Assembly: GCA_016928025.1 (NCBI GenBank)
Contig: JAFGLN010000041.1
Coordinates: forward strand, 1 to 46,812
DNA: 46,812 bases
From: Deltaproteobacteria bacterium
Lineage (GTDB): Bacteria > Desulfobacterota > Syntrophia > Syntrophales > JAFGHS01
Direction: 5' to 3'
A model generated the notes under the pieces. It worked only from the letters and a program-made list of their open reading frames with translations. It did not search any database and was not told where the DNA came from. Below, one piece after another: positions 1 through 6,370 of the stretch. The stretch's first letter is position 1. Each line of letters opens with the position of its first letter. A program made the translations under genes and the position numbers.

Positions 1-108
1 CAGTGGAACTTATCTGTAAATAAATGCAATTTTATTGCGAGGGGGGTAGTATTTTCTCTTGACAGGTGCCTTTTAATGGGTGACCCCGTACACCCGTACA
101 CCTTTTTG

Positions 109-918
109 TTATGGTCGAATCCGGCTGAGGAATTTCAGGAAATAATCATTGAAGTAATCCTGATTTTCCTCATGAGGATTATGATAGGCGTCGGGAACGA
201 CGACCAGTTCCGAACCGGCGATGCCCTCTTTCATAACGTCGGATGGCCGGACAAAACCGGCATCGTTTTCACCCCGGAAGATGATGGTCGGGACCTTGAT
301 CTCACCCAGACGTGCCGTCACGGACTGCCACTTGCCGAATGATCTCGGTACATAGATATAGGCGTCCACGGCCGTACTGAGGGTCTTCCGGCGGCTGATT
401 TCCCTCTGTTCGGGTTGTACCTTGAACCTTTCGATCCGCACGGGATTATTTTCGGCGTCGTAGGCAAAGGCGGCCTCCAGACCCTGAGTTCTCGCCAGGT
501 CATCCAGTTTCGCCCGCAGCTCTGCGTAGCCCGGCACGGTGTCCCATTCGCCGCTGGAAGTATCGACGAGCACCAGACCCCATAACATGTCGGGATGATC
601 GATGGCGAATTGGACGGCGGTGAAGCCTCCCATGGAATGACCCACCAGGCAACAGCGGCTGATGCCAAGCTCTTTCAGTAGCCCCCGGACGTCTTCACAG
701 TTCAGGTAGATGGAATAATCATCTTCACCGGTCGGTGCGTCGGATTTGCCGTGCCCCCGCAAATCCAGCGCGATCCCCCAGAAACGGTCTTTAACGGCGG
801 CCATCTGATAACGCCAGTCCTCATGGCTTCCTGTAAAACCATGCAGAAAAACGATAGCGTCTCCCTGACCGGCTGATTCATAATTCAGATTGACCTGATT
901 GATATTGATCCGTGTCAT
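109..918 (-). CDS. alpha/beta-fold hydrolase
   Basis: Predicted 269-aa cytoplasmic serine hydrolase of the alpha/beta superfamily (esterase, lactonase or C-C hydrolase type); the substrate cannot be read from the sequence. An HGFTG oxyanion segment lies near residues 26-30 and the nucleophile elbow GHSMGG near 93-98 puts the catalytic serine at about 95. A GENDAGF strand end supplies a plausible Asp, and AYHNPHEE near the C-terminus the His. The frame stays open 31 codons upstream, but ATG at 918 is preceded by a good AGGAGG, so I start there. Length is normal for the family. It is divergent from the acyl-CoA synthetase gene across a 280-bp spacer that holds a dispersed repeat. No signal peptide is visible. 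Confidence 0.85.
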   Translation of the reverse strand: MTRININQVNLNYESAGQGDAIVFLHGFTGSHEDWRYQMAAVKDRFWGIALDLRGHGKSDAPTGEDDYSIYLNCEDVRGLLKELGISRCCLVGHSMGGFTAVQFAIDHPDMLWGLVLVDTSSGEWDTVPGYAELRAKLDDLARTQGLEAAFAYDAENNPVRIERFKVQPEQREISRRKTLSTAVDAYIYVPRSFGKWQSVTARLGEIKVPTIIFRGENDAGFVRPSDVMKEGIAGSELVVVPDAYHNPHEENQDYFNDYFLKFLSRIRP

Positions 919-1046
919 AAGAACCTCCTGAAAAAGAAATGTAACATTCTGATACGATGATCGTTTTTTTATGTCAATATAAATTCCTTGACTTTTCCCC
1001 GAATGGGCCAATAAATAACGAGACCTTTGAGAATAAACACTTTCTC

Positions 1047-1146
1047 GTCATTTCGACCGTCGGAAGAACTCTTTGAGATCCCTCACCTCGTGTTCCGGGA
1101 CAAAGATTTGTCATGATCCTGCCGGTGCTGGACCCCTCGAAATGAC
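1047..1146. repeat. dispersed inverted-repeat element (GTCATTTCGA ends)
   Basis: About 100 bp bounded by perfect 10-bp inverted ends, GTCATTTCGA (1047-1056) and TCGAAATGAC (1137-1146). Internal segments (CTTTGAGATC on one side, CAAAGATTTGTC on the other) pair only loosely. Elements with this end sequence are common non-coding dispersed repeats in many bacterial genomes. It sits between the divergent promoters of the two flanking genes and has no ORF of its own. Confidence 0.55.
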
Positions 1147-1196
1147 AAAGTCAAAGATCTCATAACGCTTATATCATATAGAGAGGAAAAAATATC

Positions 1197-2642
1197 ATGA
1201 TTCATTCCATTAACGACAGCCCGTTGTTCCCTATCGCCAATCCCCGCAGTATCGCCTTTTTCGGCGCTTCGAATAAAATGACCACCATGGGCACCATTCA
1301 GATGATGTCGATGAAGGAGCTGGATTATCAAGGCCGTGTTTATCCCATTCACCGGACGGAAAAAGAGGTTCTGGGATACAAAGCCTACCAAAGTGTTGCC
1401 GATTTGCCGGAAGTACCCGACTTGGCCATCATCGTCCTGCCCACCGGCATCGTCAGCCAAACCATGGACGAATGCGGCCGGAAAGGCATCAAACAGGCCA
1501 TTGTGATTTCCGGTGGCTTCAAGGAAGTCGGCCCCGAAGGGGCGGTCCTGGAAGAAGAACTCAAGAAAACCGCCGCCGCTTACGGTATCCGCTTCATCGG
1601 TCCGAACTGCATCGGGGTGGCCAATCCCCACCTGAAGCTTAACCCGACACCTTTACCCTACGAAGGCGATCCGGGCTATATCGGTATGGTTTCCCAAAGC
1701 GGGAGTTTCGTCACACAGATGTTCGGTTATCTGCATCCCATGGGGCTGGGATTCAGCGCGGCTTTTAGTGTCGGCAACGAGGCCAGTATCGATATGGTCG
1801 ATTGTATGGAATACTTCGCCCTCTGTGAAAAGACGAAGGTGATCGCCATGTATATCGAGGGCATCCGGCGCGGCGCAGCTTTTATAGAGATGGCCAGGTC
1901 CATTGTTCCGAAAAAGCCTATCGTGGCCCTGTATATCGGCGGTACCGAAACGGGCCGCAAGGCGGGATTTTCTCATACCGGCGCCATGGCCGGACCGGAT
2001 GATCTTTACGAGGGTATTTTCCGCCAAAGCGGCGTCATCCGGGCGGCGTCCATTACGGAGCTGTTCGATTTCTGCTGGACCCTGGGGAATCTGCCGGCGC
2101 CGAAAGGCCGGAACGTCGTTATCGAGACCCATTCCGGCGGACCGGGCGCCAATGCCGCTGACGCCATGGGAAGGGCGGGTCTGGCCCTGCCGGATTTGTC
2201 GACGGCGACACAGGAAAAACTGCGACCGTTCTTCCCGCCTACGGCCAGTATTTCCAATCCCGTGGATATGACCTTTTCACGGAACGGCCAGGACCTTTTT
2301 TCCGTTATCCCCGAGACGATCCTGACAGATGAAAAGGCCCATAACCTGATGATGTATATTCTTCCGCAGGGACGCATGATGATGCGGCAACTGTCGGCCA
2401 TGGGCCTGTCGGGGGACGAGGCCGCGAAGGAAATCGTGAAGATGATCGATCAGCAGGCGGAAAGCGTGATCGGCCTGCTCAAGACGTCCGGCAAACCCAT
2501 TGTCTGCTATACATACGGCAACAGGAATGATCCGCTGCAACAGAAATTGATTGCCGGCGGTGTACCCGTTTTTTCCAGCCCGGAAAGAGCCGCGGCGGCC
2601 ATCAATGCCCTGATTACGTATTATGAAAATAGACTCAAATGA
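1197..2642 (+). CDS. NDP-forming acyl/acetyl-CoA synthetase alpha subunit (CoA-binding protein)
   Basis: 481 aa. By family this is the alpha chain of an ADP-forming acetate/acyl-CoA ligase, which interconverts acyl-CoA, ADP and Pi with acid, CoA and ATP in the cytoplasm. The N-terminal CoA-binding Rossmann part carries a GASN loop near residue 23. Two succinyl-CoA-synthetase-like domains follow; HTGAMAG puts the expected phospho-histidine at about residue 260, and HSGGPG is seen near 313. The length fits an alpha subunit alone; the ATP-grasp beta domain of fused enzymes is absent, and no beta gene is visible in the window. GAGAGG upstream supports ATG at 1197. The exact acid substrate is unknown. 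Confidence 0.85.
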   Translation: MIHSINDSPLFPIANPRSIAFFGASNKMTTMGTIQMMSMKELDYQGRVYPIHRTEKEVLGYKAYQSVADLPEVPDLAIIVLPTGIVSQTMDECGRKGIKQAIVISGGFKEVGPEGAVLEEELKKTAAAYGIRFIGPNCIGVANPHLKLNPTPLPYEGDPGYIGMVSQSGSFVTQMFGYLHPMGLGFSAAFSVGNEASIDMVDCMEYFALCEKTKVIAMYIEGIRRGAAFIEMARSIVPKKPIVALYIGGTETGRKAGFSHTGAMAGPDDLYEGIFRQSGVIRAASITELFDFCWTLGNLPAPKGRNVVIETHSGGPGANAADAMGRAGLALPDLSTATQEKLRPFFPPTASISNPVDMTFSRNGQDLFSVIPETILTDEKAHNLMMYILPQGRMMMRQLSAMGLSGDEAAKEIVKMIDQQAESVIGLLKTSGKPIVCYTYGNRNDPLQQKLIAGGVPVFSSPERAAAAINALITYYENRLK

Positions 2643-2665
2643 AAAAGGGGGCGTTTTGAGCCCCC
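2642..2665 (-). terminator. rho-independent terminator of the MFS/flavin-reductase unit
   Basis: GGGGGC (2647-2652) pairs with GCCCCC (2660-2665) around a 7-nt loop. Read on the minus strand the hairpin is followed by a run of five T. It lies about 33 nt beyond the stop at 2698 and about 115 nt beyond the stop at 2780, which is one reason to suspect the MFS gene originally ended at 2698. Confidence 0.7.
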
Positions 2666-2697
2666 CCTGAAGTAAGGATCTGACACCGCAGTCAACG

Positions 2698-2790
2698 TTA
2701 GAACTTGTGCTCATTAATCCTTTTACTGGAGGCTTCCGCCTTCTTCTGGTATTCTTCTTGAACCGATTTGGGCAGGTGCTTAACACTGAC
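2698..2790 (-). other. out-of-frame C-terminal tail of the MFS transporter
   Basis: In the frame next to the MFS stop, the minus strand reads VSVKHLPKSVQEEY, then a Lys/Glu/Ala-rich stretch ending INEHKF and TAA at 2698. It is hydrophilic, low in rare codons and ends just before the terminator, as expected for the natural cytosolic tail of the transporter. It has no start codon of its own. Either the genome carries a +1/-1 frameshift here or the assembly has an indel. Confidence 0.5.
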
Positions 2791-4084
2791 GCGGGTGCCC
2801 TGCCGCCCTCGGCCGTTTCACCGTCAAAATCAGGAACACCGCCGCCACATCGAGAACGGCGAATATGACATAGGCCGTGTTGTAGGAACCGGTCCGATCA
2901 TAGCTCTGCCCGGCAATAACGTAACCGACGAGTTCTATCATCAGGATAAGAGACATGAGCCGGAACACCGCCGGGAAGGATTCCCTGCCGAAGAGATCGG
3001 CCACGATGATGGGCAGGGTGGACATCACCCCGCCCATGGAAAATCCGAATACGATGATAAACAGAATAATTGACAGGAGATGAACGGGCAGAAGGGCCAT
3101 CATGAGGCCTGCGGTCAGCAGGGATGTAAGGACGGCGACCACCTTTTGGGGGTTGTAGCGGTCGCAGAGCATCCCCCAGATATACTTGCCCGCCGCGCCG
3201 ATCAGGGCTGTGGCGGACATCATGAGCATGGCCGTCATATCGTCAAAACCCACATCGGAAAAGCGGGGTTTCAATTGGGACATGACGGAACTCACCGTAA
3301 TCAGAACAAAACCGAAAGCGATGCCGACCTTCCAGAAGCTGCTGTTTCTGATAAGGCGGCCCATAGGCCATATCGTGCCTGGGGGGCTTACGGGTGTTTG
3401 AGGCGACTGATCCGAGGCGTTTCCCTCCGACGATGGTTGCACGGCATTTTTCGGCTCAAAAGTGTATCCGGACACCACTCCATCGGGCGCGAGGCCGTAA
3501 GCTTCGGGCCAGTTCCGGACCACCAGCCAGAAGACCGGTCCCATGCAAACGGTTGCCAAACCGATCCAGACAAAGGCCCCCGCTAGACTGACATAAATAA
3601 TCAGCATCATGGCGATCATGGGCACCACAACCCCGGACATGGAAATGCCGGCGGTCGCCGCGCCCATGGCGTTTCCTCTTTTTCGGACGAACCAGTTGTT
3701 GACGGCCGTTCCCGCGACGACACTGCCGAAGGCACCGCTTCCTATGTTGATTAAAACGAAATAGAGATAAAACCAGAATAAACTTTTGCTGTATCCGAGG
3801 CAGATAAACAATATCCCGGTAAAAATGGGTGACAGGAACATCAGCAGCCGGGGCCCTGTCCTCATCACAACCGTGCCCCAGAGAAGCTGGCTCAGGGCAT
3901 GGGCGAAATAGCCGTAGACGAAAGCCATGTTGACGTCGGTCCGGCTCCAGTTGTTGGCCGCCGTGAGCGGCTCCATGAAGGCGTTCATGATGTAGAAGGT
4001 AATGCCCACGGAGATGAAATTCGCCAGAAAGGCGACGGCAACGATGTACCATCCGTAATATATTTTATCGCTCGGTGACGGCAT
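2780..4084 (-). CDS. MFS transporter, possible C-terminal frameshift
   Basis: 434-aa major facilitator superfamily permease with about 12 hydrophobic segments, resembling the monocarboxylate/oxalate-formate antiporter branch; the N-terminus with a YYGWYIV start of TM1 is typical. ATG at 4084 has GGAGG 6 nt upstream, better than the adjacent TTG at 4087. A central hydrophilic loop rich in Pro, Ser and Gln near residues 205-235 separates the two halves. It probably forms a two-gene unit with the flavin reductase 42 bp upstream. Right after the stop, a second frame continues with a coding-like hydrophilic tail to 2698, suggesting a one-base frameshift (see 2698-2790). The substrate is not inferable, though a small organic acid is plausible. 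Confidence 0.85.
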   Translation of the reverse strand: MPSPSDKIYYGWYIVAVAFLANFISVGITFYIMNAFMEPLTAANNWSRTDVNMAFVYGYFAHALSQLLWGTVVMRTGPRLLMFLSPIFTGILFICLGYSKSLFWFYLYFVLINIGSGAFGSVVAGTAVNNWFVRKRGNAMGAATAGISMSGVVVPMIAMMLIIYVSLAGAFVWIGLATVCMGPVFWLVVRNWPEAYGLAPDGVVSGYTFEPKNAVQPSSEGNASDQSPQTPVSPPGTIWPMGRLIRNSSFWKVGIAFGFVLITVSSVMSQLKPRFSDVGFDDMTAMLMMSATALIGAAGKYIWGMLCDRYNPQKVVAVLTSLLTAGLMMALLPVHLLSIILFIIVFGFSMGGVMSTLPIIVADLFGRESFPAVFRLMSLILMIELVGYVIAGQSYDRTGSYNTAYVIFAVLDVAAVFLILTVKRPRAAGHPRQC

Positions 4085-4126
4085 CAATCGCCTCCCGGAA
4101 GACCCGTTGCGTCATTCAGCCCCTTC

Positions 4127-4624
4127 TCAGGTCTCATAAGAGGCCAGGATTTCTCCGAAATAAAGAGTGTGGTAATCCTTCTTCGGATAAAGGGATTTGT
4201 CATAATGCGAATCCAAAAACGCGGGGTCCATGGCGGATTTGAAGACGATCCGGCACTCGTAATGAATCCCCGGTGTTTTGATAATCGGCGACGTTGCCTT
4301 GCTGCTGCTTGTGGTTTCCAACCGGCACTCTTTAAACTTATCCACATCGCGGCCTGATTTCGTGCCGCAGTAGGCCAGTTCCTTCGCCATGCCGTCTTTC
4401 GGCACCGTGACGGTAAAATCCTGCGCCTTCTCGATGATGCCGAAGGTATGCCTCGAGTCGCGCACCGCTACCATCAGGATCGGTTTTTGCCAGATAACCC
4501 CGAACATGGCCCACCCGATCGTCATCGTATTAAGCGCATCCCCGGCCTTCACGGTCAGAAAAGCGCCCTTTCTGATCTGCTTCATCGCCTCTTCGGCCAC
4601 GCTCATGTAATCGACGTCTTGCAT
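4127..4624 (-). CDS. flavin reductase-like FMN-binding protein
   Basis: 165 aa of the flavin reductase domain family (split-barrel FMN-binding proteins). Visible signatures are the N-terminal strand KGAFLTVKAGDALNTMTIGWAM, a PILMVAVRDSRHTF segment that lines the FMN site, and a CRIVFKSAMDP segment near residue 130. Such proteins bind FMN and reduce it with NAD(P)H or serve as redox partners. The longer frame reaches 4654, but ATG at 4624 is preceded by AAGGAG at proper spacing, so the first ten residues of the longer ORF are left out. It lies 42 bp upstream of the MFS gene on the same strand and is probably cotranscribed with it. Confidence 0.85.
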   Translation of the reverse strand: MQDVDYMSVAEEAMKQIRKGAFLTVKAGDALNTMTIGWAMFGVIWQKPILMVAVRDSRHTFGIIEKAQDFTVTVPKDGMAKELAYCGTKSGRDVDKFKECRLETTSSSKATSPIIKTPGIHYECRIVFKSAMDPAFLDSHYDKSLYPKKDYHTLYFGEILASYET

Positions 4625-4747
4625 ACAATCTCCTTTAAAAAATATCATTACCAAGTTATTGCCTAATTATGCGGGTTATTACCTAATTTCCTTTTTCCTA
4701 ATATGTTCAAAATGATTCTCCACTTTTCTAAATGCCTGTAAAATCAT

Positions 4748-4888
4748 CCTCCCTTTTTAAAGCACCCAAAGCATAGCCTCTTTTTAAAGTCCCCAATGTA
4801 CCCGCCCCTTTTTAAAACCCTCAATTCATACCCCTCTTTTTAAAGCACCCCAACGTATCCACCCCCCCTTTATAAAGGAGGGCAGGGG
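4748..4888. repeat. degenerate tandem repeat, about 28-bp unit x5
   Basis: Five imperfect units begin near 4748, 4777, 4805, 4832 and 4862. Each opens with a C/T block followed by CTTTTTAAAG-like bases and C-rich then A-rich sequence; the last unit changes to CTTTATAAAGG. The core is palindromic around TTTAAA. No ORF crosses it. It looks like decayed copies of the common 'CCCCTTT...AAAGGGG' dispersed repeat of this group of bacteria. Confidence 0.6.
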
Positions 4889-4947
4889 GGATTTTAATAA
4901 TAATCCCCAGCACCGCCACGCGATCACGAGGGCAGGGGGGATTTTAA
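4878..4947. repeat. 20-bp direct repeat pair
   Basis: GAGGGCAGGGGGGATTTTAA occurs at 4878-4897 and again at 4928-4947, 50 bp apart. A related motif (GGGCAGGGGGATTCT) lies near 39608. The rest of 4960-5184 contains no ORF that I can support; GTCACTCCGGGCTTGATCCG near 5011 resembles another dispersed repeat family. Confidence 0.55.
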
Positions 4948-5184
4948 TTTTAGTGAACCCTATCACCTTCATGCGATAACACGAAATCTTGGCAAAGTAA
5001 ATTATTCTGTCACTCCGGGCTTGATCCGAGATTCAATTCATAACAGATTTTCGTTTGTTAACACAACATTCCGAAACCGCATTTCATCAAATAGGATGCT
5101 CGGCGTGTCTGTATTCTTTTATAATTCATATCTTCTTAATAACTGTAACGAAGAATGATACTTCATCCTGTTACATAACGCCTT

Positions 5185-5256
5185 GTTTCAATCCATGAGC
5201 CCGTGGGGGATGCGACCGAAGGGCGCCTTTTAGATATAATCGAAAATCGACAATTG
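5185..5256 (-). CRISPR. solo type I-C-like CRISPR repeat with conserved leader-side flank (copy 1)
   Basis: Positions 5185-5216 read, on the minus strand, as a 32-nt sequence starting GTCGCATC and ending GGATTGAAAC, the shape of subtype I-C repeats. There is no second repeat at the expected 66-67 nt period on either side, so this is not an array. The next 40 bp (5217-5256) match copy 2 at 6076-6115 with three differences. In the usual orientation (GGATTGAAAC at the 3' end) this conserved flank is on the leader side. Copy 1 differs from copy 2 at four positions inside the repeat, which weakens its central stem. No cas gene is in the window. Confidence 0.6.
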
Positions 5257-5520
5257 AATCGACAACCAAATCGACAAACGGTTTTCGCGAAACATAATGA
5301 TTTTCTCAAACCTGTCCTGCCCAATTGACAATTTTCATGTTAACAATCTTGCCAATTTCCTTAAGTATCAACCGCTTGCTAATTTTAACATCTATGCTAT
5401 GTCGTTGATGTTGATCACTTTAATCACATCATTTGCTGCTAAAACTAAGTTTTGATTCATGGTATGGTGCTTTCTGTTAATCTTTAAGAGCATTCCATAT
5501 TTCTACTCAACAGTCACCCT

Positions 5521-5948
5521 GACCTAATTTACCCGTCGTTGAACTGGTTGAGTATCTCGGCTTAGGCATTCCCCGGATTCTCCAGAAGTACGATGCCTTC
5601 GTATTTCAGCTTTCGGACAATTTTACGCGGATTATGTTCCCGTACGAAGCAGGATACGCGGAAAGTTTGGAAGCAAGACGCCAAGTTACCCCCCAAGTCA
5701 CCCCCCAAGTGGCGCGTCTGCTGACCGTCATCGAGGATGATATGAACAGGGATGAATTACAGAGTGCTTTAAGAATCAAGGATAGAAAATCTTTCCGCAA
5801 CCTTTATATCAAGCCTGCATTGGATGCCGATTTGATTGAGATGACCATTCCGGATAAACCGAACAGCAAATTGCAGAAGTACTGTTTGACGGTCAAAGGT
5901 AAGAGTCTGTTGAGAGTCAAAAATACAGTCGAGAGAGAGAATGGATGA
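5521..5948 (+). pseudogene. 5'-truncated AlbA_2/AAA_4-type (RecG-like C-terminus) protein
   Basis: The frame is open from just after a TGA at 5520 and reads VELVEYLGLGIPRILQKYDA, the conserved 'G.GIPRI' segment near the end of the ATPase-like half of AlbA_2/AAA_4 proteins (older name: ATP-dependent DNA helicase-related regulators). After residue M at 5634 comes a TPQVTPQV linker and a winged-helix tail with DRKSFRNLYIKPALDADLIE. The N-terminal AlbA_2 domain and most of the ATPase-like region are missing, and no ribosome binding site fits an internal start. It is bracketed by the two solo CRISPR repeats. A full-length relative of the same family lies at 14659-16062. Confidence 0.65.
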
Positions 5949-6043
5949 GGGGGTAACAGGGGGAGTAAAATGGTATTTATATTTATCATGACTATTACCT
6001 CATACCGGATTCCCGTTATTACTAAAGCCACTGGGATACTCTT

Positions 6044-6115
6044 GTTTCAATCCACGCGCCCGCGGGTGATGCGACCGAAAGGCACTTTTTAGATATAATC
6101 GAAAATCGACAATTG
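6044..6115 (-). CRISPR. solo type I-C-like CRISPR repeat with conserved leader-side flank (copy 2)
   Basis: Positions 6044-6075 read on the minus strand GTCGCATCACCCGCGGGCGC and then GTGGATTGAAAC, a well-formed subtype I-C repeat with an intact central stem. The 40-bp flank to 6115 is shared with copy 1, giving two 72-bp near-identical modules 859 bp apart in the same orientation. Two much weaker look-alikes beginning GTTTCGATCA (6226) and GTTTCAGTCC (6295) are spaced 69 bp, but I do not call them repeats. Otherwise 5949-6370 has no supportable gene. Confidence 0.65.
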
Positions 6116-6258
6116 TTTGTCTCATAACATAATTACTTGCCTTGGCCTGGCCTTCTCGTTTTATGATTTCCATTTCAACTATTTAACCATTGCCTTAAGT
6201 GCTGCCTGCAGACATCGTTTGCGATGTTTCGATCAACATTCCTGCGTGCGCGAACCGA

Positions 6259-6289
6259 CCCAGCTATCCGGAAATTCCGGATAGCTGGG
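6259..6289. repeat. perfect 15-bp-arm palindrome
   Basis: CCCAGCTATCCGGAA, one central A, then TTCCGGATAGCTGGG. The arms are perfect and there is no T-tract on either side, so it is not a standard terminator, although it lies about 80 bp beyond the DUF499 stop codon. It could be a recombination or insertion site, an operator, or the relic of a small palindromic element. Confidence 0.7.
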
Positions 6290-6370
6290 CAATCGTTTCA
6301 GTCCGCTACTCGATGAGGTCATGTGACGTTAGAATATCGGTTATTGCCTTAAGCGATAATGACTACTTGA

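Noticed and set aside
1083..1631. Long reverse-strand frames opposite real genes (for example 1083-1631, 17965-18789, 21552-22931)
   Set aside because: They lie antisense to well-supported genes, have no RBS and show high codon bias of the opposite strand; treated as shadows.
6226..6330. Two weak look-alikes of the CRISPR repeat (GTTTCGATCA at 6226, GTTTCAGTCC at 6295) about 69 bp apart
   Set aside because: Only the first 6-10 bases match well, the rest differs and the position is on the conserved-flank side; chance cannot be excluded.
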